7,146 nucleotides of DNA from NCBI GenBank assembly GCA_009786045.1, contig WQTY01000104.1, positions 1 to 7,146 on the forward strand, in the 5' to 3' direction. The number at the start of each line of letters is the position of its first letter. The first letter of the stretch is position 1. The DNA is from Pseudomonadota bacterium. GTDB taxonomy: Bacteria; Myxococcota_A; Bradymonadia; UBA4248. Below, piece by piece: positions 1-7,041 of this stretch. The position numbers and the translations under genes were made by a program. A model generated the notes under the pieces. The model was not told the DNA's origin. It worked only from the letters and a program-made list of their open reading frames with translations, and did no database searches.

Positions 1-1931
1 CTGAACAGGTGCCAGGCCCAGAGGCCGGCCGCACACCACCCGCCGCTGCAATCCGCATTTTGGCCGATTTCTTTGGCAAGGTTATCGGCTGCATCGAACT
101 CGCTTTCGAATTGCGTCTGATAGCGTGTGGAAGCAAGAACGAGGGTTGTCAGGAACTGGCCTTGTGTATCCAGGCGCTCTTGCGGCGAGAGTGAGGTCTG
201 ACGGAGGTTCTCACGGGCACTTCGCAGAAATTGAGTGTAGTCGTTGAGTGAGTCGCGCTTGATTCGTGTCCAGTTAAGTTCTGAGACCTCAAGTTTCGAG
301 GTTTGCGGGGCTGGATTGGCAGGAGGCACCACATGTTGGGCATAGTAGTTATGGACAGCGAAGGCGATGGCTGCAACGAAAACACAGCCTGCGGCTATTC
401 CGCCGATGGTTTGCCTGCGCTTCAGCGATGACTTCTTGGGGGATTGATGGGAAGCAGAAGCAGGTGATGTCAGTGGAACGGCGACCGGACTCTGTGCGCG
501 TATGGAGTCGAGGTTGAAGACCATTTCCACTTCTTCGGAAGGACGAACTGTGGCATTGGGGAGTTCGACAACCTGCCCCAGCGGCAAATCCAGGTCGCTG
601 GGTTTGAGTTCGTCGCTGTGCGCAAAAACAGATGTCTGTGGGGAGCGTTCGGACGCTCCAAAAGCTGCGTTTGTCAGGGAAGAGCCAAATGCCTGGGAAG
701 GGAAGGGCGTCTTCTCTGAATCGGCCAATCCGAGGGACGAACCCATAGCGCTGATGCTGAGAGGATCGTCATTGAGCGGCAAACCGGAATCGTTGTCGAT
801 ATCATAAGCACGATGCGGTGTCTTTCCAGTGACTGTTCGCTCACGATGCAGCAGCGGCGGATGAACGTTGGCACCGTCGAGTTTGATTTTTGGAACACCC
901 AGGCCAGACTGTTCGTAGCGATCCGCCATGGGATCGGGTGTTGCTTTTGAAATGCCGCGGGGGGAGGCAGCTTCATCGTCTATCGATAAAAAGGCGCCAA
1001 AATCGACGGTAGGCACATGCGCACGATTGGCAGGCGAAGGGGCTGGGGGGAGATGATTATCTTCAAGCAGCAGGTTGAACCGGCCAAAATCGACAGTTTG
1101 ACGACGCATGGCTTCATTTGGCGGCACCAGCGGGAGAACCGTCTGTTCCGCAGCAGGTGCTGAATCAGGCAACAGCTGATTTGGGGCTGGTGGGTGAATT
1201 TTTGATTGAGGAGGGAGAAAATCGTTTTCCGTTTTAAGGGCAGCAAAAGGATGGACGATCGAGGGAGGACGTTTCTTTAACGCAGGGCGTTCATCTTGCT
1301 GGCTCTGTGTTGCCTTGAATGCAGGGCGTTCATCTTGCTGGCTTTGTGTTGCCTTGAATGCAGGGCGCTCGTCTTGCTGGTTCTGTGTTGCCTTGAATGC
1401 AGGGCGTTCATCCTGCTGGTTCTGTGTTGCCTTGAATGCAGGGCGTTCATCTTGCTGGCTTTGTGTTGCCTTGAATGCAGGGCGCTCGTCTTGCTGGCTT
1501 TGTGTTGCCTTGAATGCAGGGCGCTCATCTTGCTGGTTCTGTGTTGCCTTGAATGCAGGGCGTTCATCCTGCTGGGTAACGGGCGTGTTGTTTTTGGCTG
1601 GAAGCGAGGGGAGATCAACCGCAGTGCCAATTCCAAGAATTGTCTGCTCCTGTACGCGGGAAGAAAAGCTATTTTCTCCAGCTTGTGGCGGAGTGAGCGG
1701 TGCTGACTTAAACGAAGGCAATCTGTCTTCCGGCATAGCAGGTATGAACAATTCATCCTGAACGGCTTTCGCCGGATCGAGCTGTCCTTCTCGATCCGTT
1801 GCGTCGGGCAAATCCAAAGAGGTGAGGAAATCAAAGGAAAACCCCATCTTGATGTCTGTGCCTTTGTCAGGAACTTTGTTGTTCTTTGTTGTGCTTATGA
1901 GATTTTTATTTTCGTCCATATCTTTGTCCAT
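1..1931 (-). CDS. Single-pass membrane protein with a long repeat-bearing cytoplasmic region (partial, C-terminus beyond window)
   Basis: I do not recognise the family. The frame is open for 643 codons from ATG at 1931-1929 to the left edge, with no stop, so the gene continues outside the window. The start is favoured by GAGGA at 1940-1944, eight bases upstream, with GGAGG at 1947-1951 behind it; a second in-frame ATG is residue 5. Residues 1-500 are rich in Pro, Ser, Asp and Gln and look disordered. They include a 13-residue tandem repeat (about 120-217) and two TVDFG motifs (279-283 and 308-312). A basic stretch (KKSSLKRRQ, about 499-507) precedes one hydrophobic helix at about 509-526, which predicts a cytoplasmic N-terminus and a periplasmic C-terminus. 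The tail (527-643) is helical and polar, has Cys628 and Cys633, and may begin a TPR-like domain; that is a guess. It has its own promoter and follows the terminator of the protease gene. The reading frame is well supported, the function unknown. Confidence 0.88.
   Translation of the reverse strand, partial: MDKDMDENKNLISTTKNNKVPDKGTDIKMGFSFDFLTSLDLPDATDREGQLDPAKAVQDELFIPAMPEDRLPSFKSAPLTPPQAGENSFSSRVQEQTILGIGTAVDLPSLPAKNNTPVTQQDERPAFKATQNQQDERPAFKATQSQQDERPAFKATQSQQDERPAFKATQNQQDERPAFKATQNQQDERPAFKATQSQQDERPAFKATQSQQDERPALKKRPPSIVHPFAALKTENDFLPPQSKIHPPAPNQLLPDSAPAAEQTVLPLVPPNEAMRRQTVDFGRFNLLLEDNHLPPAPSPANRAHVPTVDFGAFLSIDDEAASPRGISKATPDPMADRYEQSGLGVPKIKLDGANVHPPLLHRERTVTGKTPHRAYDIDNDSGLPLNDDPLSISAMGSSLGLADSEKTPFPSQAFGSSLTNAAFGASERSPQTSVFAHSDELKPSDLDLPLGQVVELPNATVRPSEEVEMVFNLDSIRAQSPVAVPLTSPASASHQSPKKSSLKRRQTIGGIAAGCVFVAAIAFAVHNYYAQHVVPPANPAPQTSKLEVSELNWTRIKRDSLNDYTQFLRSARENLRQTSLSPQERLDTQGQFLTTLVLASTRYQTQFESEFDAADNLAKEIGQNADCSGGWCAAGLWAWHLF
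1281..1574 (-). repeat. 39-base in-frame tandem repeat encoding QQDERPAFKATQ[S/N]
   Basis: Units begin on the plus strand at 1282, 1321, 1360, 1399, 1438, 1477, 1516 and 1555, exactly 39 bases apart. The copy starting at 1555 breaks off near 1575, giving about 7.5 copies and residues 120-217 of the protein. Differences between units are almost all silent in the frame of the 1-1931 gene: GAT/GAC, GAA/GAG and CAA/CAG. The one amino-acid change is AGC/AAC (Ser/Asn) in the last position. At the low-coordinate end the unit decays to DERPALKK. There are no spacers, so this is a coding minisatellite and not a CRISPR array. Confidence 0.95.
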
Positions 1932-1939
1932 CTGACGAA

Positions 1940-1951
1940 TCCTCACCCTCC
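1940..1951 (-). promoter_or_regulatory. Shine-Dalgarno region of the repeat-bearing membrane protein
   Basis: On the minus strand GGAGGGTGAGGA precedes the ATG at 1931. The GAGGA part (1940-1944) sits eight bases from the start codon, and GGAGG (1947-1951) is fifteen bases away. This decides between the first Met and the second Met four codons later, in favour of the first. Confidence 0.75.
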
Positions 1952-1979
1952 ACTTCAGCCGCGATCAAGCAGTACAATA

Positions 1980-2015
1980 ATTATACTATAAAGCCATTGC
2001 TGACAACCTCGTCAA
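1980..2015 (-). promoter_or_regulatory. Candidate sigma70 promoter for the repeat-bearing membrane protein
   Basis: The minus strand has a perfect TATAAT at 1980-1985 with TTGTCA at 2001-2006 (spacing 15, short). An overlapping alternative is TATAGT at 1985-1990 with TTGACG at 2010-2015 (spacing 19, long). Either would start transcription some 40-50 bases upstream of the ATG at 1931. Both spacings are off the ideal 17, so the exact pairing is uncertain, but this is the only AT-rich promoter-like stretch between the two genes. Confidence 0.55.
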
Positions 2016-2186
2016 GCCGTGATCAGACCCATTCGTCTTTAAAGCCTGCGAAAACGGAGACATGTTTTCAGATCAGCAGGTGCAAAGCCGGCGCAGGGGC
2101 GTTTGTGTGTCGGGCAGGCGGCATCAGCTCGTATAAACTGTGCCTGTGTATGCGCCATGTGCCATGGTTGGCTTCTTTGGGGCAAG
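2016..2186. other. Intergenic stretch with no recognised gene
   Basis: Between the terminator of the protease gene and the promoter of the next gene I see no convincing coding frame. Short open frames here lack a ribosome binding site and have no recognisable product. A small inverted repeat, gaaaac at 2050-2055 and gttttc at 2064-2069, is the only structure noticed, and it may be chance. Confidence 0.5.
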
Positions 2187-2217
2187 AAAAAAGCCCACCC
2201 CCCTCAGGGGATGGGCT
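2187..2217 (-). terminator. Rho-independent terminator after the metalloprotease gene
   Basis: On the minus strand the arms at 2217-2207 and 2202-2192 form an 11-base-pair stem (AGCCCA followed by UCCCC, with one G-U pair) closed by a four-base loop at 2203-2206. The stem is followed by a run of Us (plus-strand As at 2187-2192, one of them in the stem). It lies 22 bases past the TAA at 2240-2242. The plus strand has no T-run after the stem, so it works in one direction only. It separates the protease from the downstream gene. Confidence 0.9.
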
Positions 2218-2239
2218 CCAAACTAAGCGTTGGTCATTG

Positions 2240-5200
2240 TTACCAGAGTGTCCCAAGGAACTCGTAGACGCTCCGGATCCAGTTGATGTCGCGGATGGAG
2301 TCCTCAAGCTCGTTGCTGGCCATGAACCACTCGTAGAGCAGATCCATATACAGCTGGTACTTCTCGTTCTCCTGTGCGATGTCGGCATCAGTGATAGTAT
2401 TCCAGACAGCTACGAAGGCGTCCCAGGCATCATTCACAGCCTGTAGTCTTTCGTTGGCCTTCTCAATGAGCATCGAACCGCCACTGTCATAGATGAAGTT
2501 GTTGTTGGGGTTGCAGGCCATGGGCATGTCTCCCGATGGCAAACGCTTCGAACAGTTGAGTTTGTTGGCGGCATAAACCTCGCCCGTGTAGGGGTTCTCA
2601 AACTTCACAACTTCGAAGCCCGCAGCTGGGGTGATGGTTTCGCCCGAGCCCACGCGCCAGACGTTGAGTTGGTCATAGAAAGAGGAATTCATGCCGATGG
2701 GGCCAGTGTACAGCATCGCGTATATGGGGAAGAGCTGTTTTTGGTTCAATGAGGAGCCGGACTCGACGATTGGCGTATTGCTTGCCACACACTGTCCGTC
2801 TTTGCAGGTTCTGCCCACTTGGCATACCCCAGCAGTATTGGTTGCAGAGCATGGTACAGCGGCGAGATTTGCAAACACCTCCTCAATGTTGTCTGTGACG
2901 AGTATCCTGGGCAAACATACCCATTCTCCTCCCCCAATGCTCTCTGGGTTGGTGTTGGCTGGGCAGTTCGTGGGGCGGCTTTGGAAGATGGAGAAGCAGA
3001 CGCGGACGATTTGCTCCCGATAGATCTGGCCACAGTAGGCTTCGCTTGCTCCTGTGAGGAGTAGGCATTGCTGGCTATTCCTGCACGCGCCGTACTGGGG
3101 CACTGAACGCGTATGTTGGTAGAACTCTTCGATACTCTGGCCCGTGAGTGGGTCGAGCTCAACCCCGTCGAACCGGGTGGATACGAGAGGCGGGTAGATG
3201 AGATTGCCCGTTCGTGTCACCATGCCGTTGATGGTTTCCGTCTCATTGCCACTTCTGTCGAGGCGCGGGCTGTAGTAGTTGAAGTCGTCGGCCATGACGG
3301 CATTGACGAGCGAGGCCAGCTCTTCCGGGAAGTAGTCGTACATGCCGAAGAGGTAGGTGCCCGCGTCACCATTGCTGGGTCTGAGCATCATGAGCCGGTT
3401 GTCGAACATGGCCCGGAGTGCAAAGAACGATGTCCAGAGGTGCGCAGCTTCGAGATCGTACTCGGAGTAGTCAAAGCCGGAATTAACATCGTATTTGCCA
3501 AAGCGATCGCGTCCCTGGCCCTGACGAACATAGAAATACTCGGCATCCTTGCTTCCGCAGATGGAGCGCCGGTAGTATTCGGATGTGTCTTCACGGGATG
3601 CACTGGTCGAAAGCCCAAACAGCTGTCCCGTTTGTTTGCTCTTGCAGTACAGACCATAGTCGGGCGTGGAAACGACAGAAGCCAGGAAGTTGAAGATTGA
3701 GTATAGAGCGGTGTTGCGTACATCGTTGCTGAGATGGCCCTTGTAGGCCTGGAGCGCTGTTCGATCATTGGCGACGGCGCCCTGCTTAAACAGGTGAGCC
3801 AGCTCGTCGAATGTGCGTACTGCATACCGTATGGATGTATACCAGCTATCCCAGTAGGCGCGGCCCCTGGCGAAGTCAGCGAACCAGTAGTAGGTTTCGT
3901 ATTGGTTGATGGAATAGCGAACCTGCTCGAAGAGGTCAGCGCCCGCATCCCAGCGCCGGCACGATGTCAGCCACCGTGCATTGTCGTCAGTACAGAAGAG
4001 GTAGGGGACGCGGACATACCGGTTTGCGCTTCCTCTGGCCTTGTCGGCGAGATAATCGTCGAGCAGAATGTATTGCCGATCGTTGATGAAGTCGACACCC
4101 TCTGGGAAGCTTCGTACGAAATCCTGATAGTGTATGAGCTCAAGGTAGGGCTGGCCAACTGTGGTTTGATCGTCGAAAGTGCTGTAGATCGTTTTTTGCG
4201 CGCCATCTACAAAGACCTTGCCGGAAATCGCGCCTGTTGTGTCTTTATGAGTCATGATCTGGCCCGCTTTGCCCAACTGGCTCAGAGGATGCGTGAACAC
4301 CTCGACGAAGCCCTTTGTCTGACGGACACACTGGCCATTGACCATCGAACCGTTATTGCCCCTGCAATCGGTTTCGTTCTCATTCGTGACATTGGTACCC
4401 ATGCTGTAGCCATAGACGATGGCAGCGATGTCGTATTTTCCAAGCCCACTGAAATCGTTAACGATGGGGTTGTAGTCCATGATCGAGGAGTACATGTTGG
4501 TGAGCATGCCACCTTTTAGCTGTGCATCGCTGTAGTTATAGAGCGCATACATATCCTCGACAGTTTTGATGTCTTTGTTGAATACGTTGTTCTCGCCCCC
4601 ACGTCGCAGTGCCCAGTACTCGTCAAAATAATTGAGCGAGTCGAAGGAGCCTGAGAAATTGTGTCGCAGACCGAGGCTATGTCCCATCTCGTGGAGTGCT
4701 GTCGCACGGAAAATTTCAGCGCGCACTTCGTAGAAGATGTTGTCATAGTCGTAGCGGCCTTTAAATCTTTCTGCCAAACTGGCGATGTTCGGATCCGACA
4801 TACCTTCAGCAAAGCAGATGCCCCTTGCGCCCATCGCAGCCTTCATGGCCTCGGCGGTTTGCTCTCGCTTAAAACTGAGCTGTTTGAAAGGTGAGGCTGC
4901 TTCTGCAGCTGCTGCAGGGAGGTTCGAAGGTTTGACGCCAAGCCTCTTAGCGACCGAACGCTGTATGGCATCATCCATGTCAGTGTTCACCAACCCACTG
5001 TCATGAATGGCCTTAAGCTTAGCATCTGCTGAGGTGTAGTCGAACTTCCTCAGATTCGCCATTTTGCTTTGTATCTGAATGTCGCGCCTTTCCTGTTCGG
5101 CACGCCTTTGTGGGGAATTGAGCTGTGCTGTTCTGGCCTGGTCCGGAAGCTTGGACAGATCAACGAGCCTGGCGCCCGATGCTTTCGCACGTGCTACTGC

Positions 5201-6652
5201 CACGTCGTTGGTGCGTGCACCCTCTGGTGTCAGATCGCCATTGTAGAACTTAATGTAATCCACAGCAGCATTTGCCTGATGATTCACGGCTGCCAGATAG
5301 ACGTGGGAGTGCGCGGACAGCGTCTCACCTGTGAGCGGATCGCTTGCACCAGGGCCATAGCCCAGCAAGCCAGCATCCAGTCGCTGATTGACAATCCAGA
5401 GGACATTCTTGCGGAAGTCGCCCTCGCGAATCTCGTAACCCACCGGTCCGCACAGGCGGGAATCACTCGCAATGACGGGAACATGGCACGCTACGAAGAT
5501 ATCGTCGACCTGTGCGTTCGCCTCTTTGCCCTGCATGACGCGGACGGCATGCTTGAAAGCCTCATTCCACTCCTCGATAGAACTGATGGCTGCTTTTGCA
5601 AGCTCTGCTTCAACTTTGTCATCATTTCTCAACCCGCGGATATAGAAAGGCGCAGTTTTAACCTTGCGATCCTTGATGGGAATGGCAACGCGCTTCCCGC
5701 CTTCCATCTTGTAGCTTTCTTGCCAGATGTTGTGGCGATTGGCCAGTTCCATGCGGCCGGCGTTCATGATGCCCAATTGCGGATCGTAGGTGTAGCGTTC
5801 CGTTCGGAAATATCCGAAACGGTTCATATCCTGGTTCGAATACGTGACAGGCTCGTAATTGCGGTCGCCCAGATCGCGAACAAAACTCGTCACGATGCGC
5901 GTTTCGGCCGAACCACAATCTCCAAACCACCACCCGATGATCTCGCCCGCAAGGCAGTCCCAAATCGTAGGCTGGATGATATAGTTGCCAGGCGCATCGA
6001 AATAAACGAGCGTACCGTTTTCGTCGTACTCAAAGTACGGCGCCCGAACGGGATCAACTTCGGCAACCTGCTGAAGTCCGAGTTTGAACGTTGGCGGCAT
6101 GTCGTACCAGAACCACCACTCAAGGTTGACGAGCGGATTGGATTGCCAGTCAACACGGATGTAGTCTCGCTCATACCAATGCCTGTCCGTTGTGTTTTCA
6201 AGGATCACATTGGATTGCTCGCCCGTCGACGTGTCATATTGACGCTGCACGTCAAAATGCGACTGAATCGGGAACATGGCACGAATCGAACCCTTGTAAT
6301 TCTCGTCGTACAGCTCCTCGTAGGAGTTTGAACCCGACAAATTCAGCGACGTATCGTCTGACCCAGGAAGCGAAGGATAGCTCTTGTACGCAATCAGGTA
6401 GTCTTCCTCTGCGACAAAAACAATTTTGTCGAGCTCCATCATCAGACCCTCGAAGCCTGCCATCTCACCCGCTGTCGAATTAACTTTGGTGACCTTTTGG
6501 CCAATCCACCATGTTCCGACCGTCAGGTCGGACTTCTTCACACGGTTTGGTTGTGTTCTGTCAATATCGCCGACATCTTGCGCGCATCCGCTCGCCGCTG
6601 CCGCTATTAACAGCGTCGCGAGCAGCGAACTGCGTTTCCATTGAATACTCAT
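2240..6652 (-). CDS. Large secreted lipoprotein zinc metalloprotease (metzincin type, Met-zincin-like)
   Basis: The 1470-residue product starts with a lipoprotein signal: KR at 6-7, a hydrophobic stretch 10-20 and the lipobox ASGC with Cys23. The residue after Cys is Ala rather than Asp, which by enterobacterial rules favours the outer membrane. The zinc site HEMGHSLGLRHNF begins at His654 and has the full metzincin pattern HExxHxxGxxH (His654, Glu655, His658, Gly661, His664). The Met-turn SIMDY has Met725, 71 residues after His654, as expected. This signature matches bacterial Met-zincin (formerly DUF4953) proteins; many of those are much shorter, and I could not run a profile search. An Ala-rich linker and a charged helical segment (about 510-610) precede the catalytic part. 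Residues 1190-1288 hold ten Cys, ending in CQVGRTCKDGQC, which suggests disulfide-bonded modules outside the cell. AAGGAG seven bases upstream fixes the start. Substrate unknown. Confidence 0.93.
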   Translation of the reverse strand: MSIQWKRSSLLATLLIAAAASGCAQDVGDIDRTQPNRVKKSDLTVGTWWIGQKVTKVNSTAGEMAGFEGLMMELDKIVFVAEEDYLIAYKSYPSLPGSDDTSLNLSGSNSYEELYDENYKGSIRAMFPIQSHFDVQRQYDTSTGEQSNVILENTTDRHWYERDYIRVDWQSNPLVNLEWWFWYDMPPTFKLGLQQVAEVDPVRAPYFEYDENGTLVYFDAPGNYIIQPTIWDCLAGEIIGWWFGDCGSAETRIVTSFVRDLGDRNYEPVTYSNQDMNRFGYFRTERYTYDPQLGIMNAGRMELANRHNIWQESYKMEGGKRVAIPIKDRKVKTAPFYIRGLRNDDKVEAELAKAAISSIEEWNEAFKHAVRVMQGKEANAQVDDIFVACHVPVIASDSRLCGPVGYEIREGDFRKNVLWIVNQRLDAGLLGYGPGASDPLTGETLSAHSHVYLAAVNHQANAAVDYIKFYNGDLTPEGARTNDVAVARAKASGARLVDLSKLPDQARTAQLNSPQRRAEQERRDIQIQSKMANLRKFDYTSADAKLKAIHDSGLVNTDMDDAIQRSVAKRLGVKPSNLPAAAAEAASPFKQLSFKREQTAEAMKAAMGARGICFAEGMSDPNIASLAERFKGRYDYDNIFYEVRAEIFRATALHEMGHSLGLRHNFSGSFDSLNYFDEYWALRRGGENNVFNKDIKTVEDMYALYNYSDAQLKGGMLTNMYSSIMDYNPIVNDFSGLGKYDIAAIVYGYSMGTNVTNENETDCRGNNGSMVNGQCVRQTKGFVEVFTHPLSQLGKAGQIMTHKDTTGAISGKVFVDGAQKTIYSTFDDQTTVGQPYLELIHYQDFVRSFPEGVDFINDRQYILLDDYLADKARGSANRYVRVPYLFCTDDNARWLTSCRRWDAGADLFEQVRYSINQYETYYWFADFARGRAYWDSWYTSIRYAVRTFDELAHLFKQGAVANDRTALQAYKGHLSNDVRNTALYSIFNFLASVVSTPDYGLYCKSKQTGQLFGLSTSASREDTSEYYRRSICGSKDAEYFYVRQGQGRDRFGKYDVNSGFDYSEYDLEAAHLWTSFFALRAMFDNRLMMLRPSNGDAGTYLFGMYDYFPEELASLVNAVMADDFNYYSPRLDRSGNETETINGMVTRTGNLIYPPLVSTRFDGVELDPLTGQSIEEFYQHTRSVPQYGACRNSQQCLLLTGASEAYCGQIYREQIVRVCFSIFQSRPTNCPANTNPESIGGGEWVCLPRILVTDNIEEVFANLAAVPCSATNTAGVCQVGRTCKDGQCVASNTPIVESGSSLNQKQLFPIYAMLYTGPIGMNSSFYDQLNVWRVGSGETITPAAGFEVVKFENPYTGEVYAANKLNCSKRLPSGDMPMACNPNNNFIYDSGGSMLIEKANERLQAVNDAWDAFVAVWNTITDADIAQENEKYQLYMDLLYEWFMASNELEDSIRDINWIRSVYEFLGTLW

Positions 6653-6659
6653 TGTCTTG

Positions 6660-6665
6660 CTCCTT
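6660..6665 (-). promoter_or_regulatory. Shine-Dalgarno sequence of the metalloprotease gene
   Basis: AAGGAG on the minus strand lies seven bases upstream of the ATG at 6652-6650. It supports the start that places the KR-plus-hydrophobic lipoprotein signal at the very N-terminus. Confidence 0.85.
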
Positions 6666-6678
6666 TCTCTGTTTCATT

Positions 6679-6707
6679 TCGCACCCACATGGCCATGCAT
6701 GGTGCGA
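6679..6707. promoter_or_regulatory. Dyad in the leader of the metalloprotease gene
   Basis: Seven-base perfect arms, tcgcacc at 6679-6685 and ggtgcga at 6701-6707, flank a 15-base centre that itself contains the 10-base palindrome CATGGCCATG at 6688-6697. It sits about 14 bases upstream of the Shine-Dalgarno sequence. It could be an operator or an RNA hairpin affecting translation. No factor can be named. Confidence 0.35.
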
Positions 6708-6819
6708 CGCGTCAAATCCTGTGCCGCTTTCAAGGCAACGGCATCATAAGATGTCGTACACATGGCGGCGACTGTTCCACATTGACCTACATACAGAAAT
6801 ATTCCATCTTTTGTCCAGA

Positions 6820-6849
6820 ATTATTTGTATTTTTTTCAGTCTGCTTCAA
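6820..6849 (-). promoter_or_regulatory. Candidate promoter for the metalloprotease gene
   Basis: TTGAAG at 6844-6849 is followed after 18 bases by AATAAT at 6820-6825, in a markedly AT-rich patch. Transcription would begin near 6813, giving a leader of about 160 bases that includes the dyad at 6679-6707. The boxes match the sigma70 consensus at 4 of 6 and 5 of 6 positions. TATGAT further downstream lacks a good -35 partner. Confidence 0.35.
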
Positions 6850-6863
6850 AACCGACAGATTCT

Positions 6864-6883
6864 AAAAAAAGGCTAATGGCCTT
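6864..6883 (-). terminator. Weak Rho-independent terminator or attenuator hairpin
   Basis: On the minus strand AAGGC (6883-6879), a five-base loop, and GCCTT (6873-6869) are followed directly by further Ts down to 6864. The stem is only five base pairs, but the T-run is uninterrupted. It lies between the promoter at 7013-7041 and the protease gene, so it could end a short transcript or attenuate readthrough into the protease. Confidence 0.45.
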
Positions 6884-6903
6884 CTATTATCTTGGCAATT
6901 TCG

Positions 6904-6917
6904 ATGTCGGCCGACAT
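6904..6917. repeat. Perfect 14-base palindrome
   Basis: ATGTCGGCCGACAT reads the same on both strands, with no mismatch and no central gap; the symmetry ends at the flanking bases. Such a site is typical in form for a dimeric DNA-binding regulator. It lies in the gene-free region upstream of the protease. Confidence 0.6.
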
Positions 6918-7012
6918 GGACTGAAAGGGATGCTGGTGAAGAAAATTCGAAATCAGGCATATTGGTGACCATTTACAACGGCCGTTTATGAGCTTTTCAC
7001 TGCCCACGCGCG

Positions 7013-7041
7013 CTTGTACGTTGCACGGCAACAGGCGTCAA
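7013..7041 (-). promoter_or_regulatory. Sigma70-like promoter with inverted repeat in its spacer
   Basis: On the minus strand TTGACG (7036-7041), exactly 17 bases, then TACAAG (7013-7018). The -35 box matches 5 of 6 and the -10 box 4 of 6 consensus bases. The spacer holds the inverted repeat gttgc/gcaac (7020-7024 and 7028-7032), placed where a repressor could block RNA polymerase. It would start transcription near 7006 toward the protease gene. Confidence 0.5.

Larger units (their letters stand above)
6864..7006 (-). ncRNA. Possible small RNA or leader transcript
   Basis: A sigma70-like promoter (7013-7041) and a hairpin with T-run (6864-6883) on the same strand bracket about 140 bases with no convincing coding frame. 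This is the layout of a small RNA or an attenuated leader. The transcript would include the 14-base palindrome at 6904-6917. Nothing in the sequence matches an RNA family I know, so this rests only on the promoter-terminator pair. Confidence 0.25.

Noticed and set aside
1281..1575. CRISPR array
   Set aside because: Units are contiguous at exactly 39 bases with no variable spacers, and they translate in frame.
1296..1761. Plus-strand frames with Cys-rich 13-residue repeats (NAGRSSCWLCVAL type), and a Ser/His/Gln-rich repeat frame on the minus strand
   Set aside because: A 39-base repeat is divisible by three, so every frame across it is open and repetitive. Silent third-position variation, a promoter and a Shine-Dalgarno sequence support only the minus frame starting at 1931.
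3734..4519. A 261-codon open frame on the plus strand (also 3113-3700)
   Set aside because: Antisense shadows of the same protease gene; no signal, motif or ribosome binding site that would support them.
5069..6331. A 420-codon open frame on the plus strand
   Set aside because: It is fully antisense to the protease gene, which has a lipobox, zinc site and Met-turn in its own frame. The antisense product is rich in scattered Cys, His and Arg with no domain sense.
6682..6697. Sigma54-type promoter (TGGC, then GC, with GG-N10-GC spacing) upstream of the protease
   Set aside because: The GG-N10-GC core is present on the minus strand, but most other consensus positions do not match, and the site would leave only about 20 bases to the Shine-Dalgarno sequence.
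6862..6972. A 36-codon minus-strand open frame starting MVTNMPDFEF
   Set aside because: There is no Shine-Dalgarno sequence, a stop lies immediately upstream, and its last codons and stop fall in the hairpin and T-run of the terminator at 6864-6883. Possible but unsupported.
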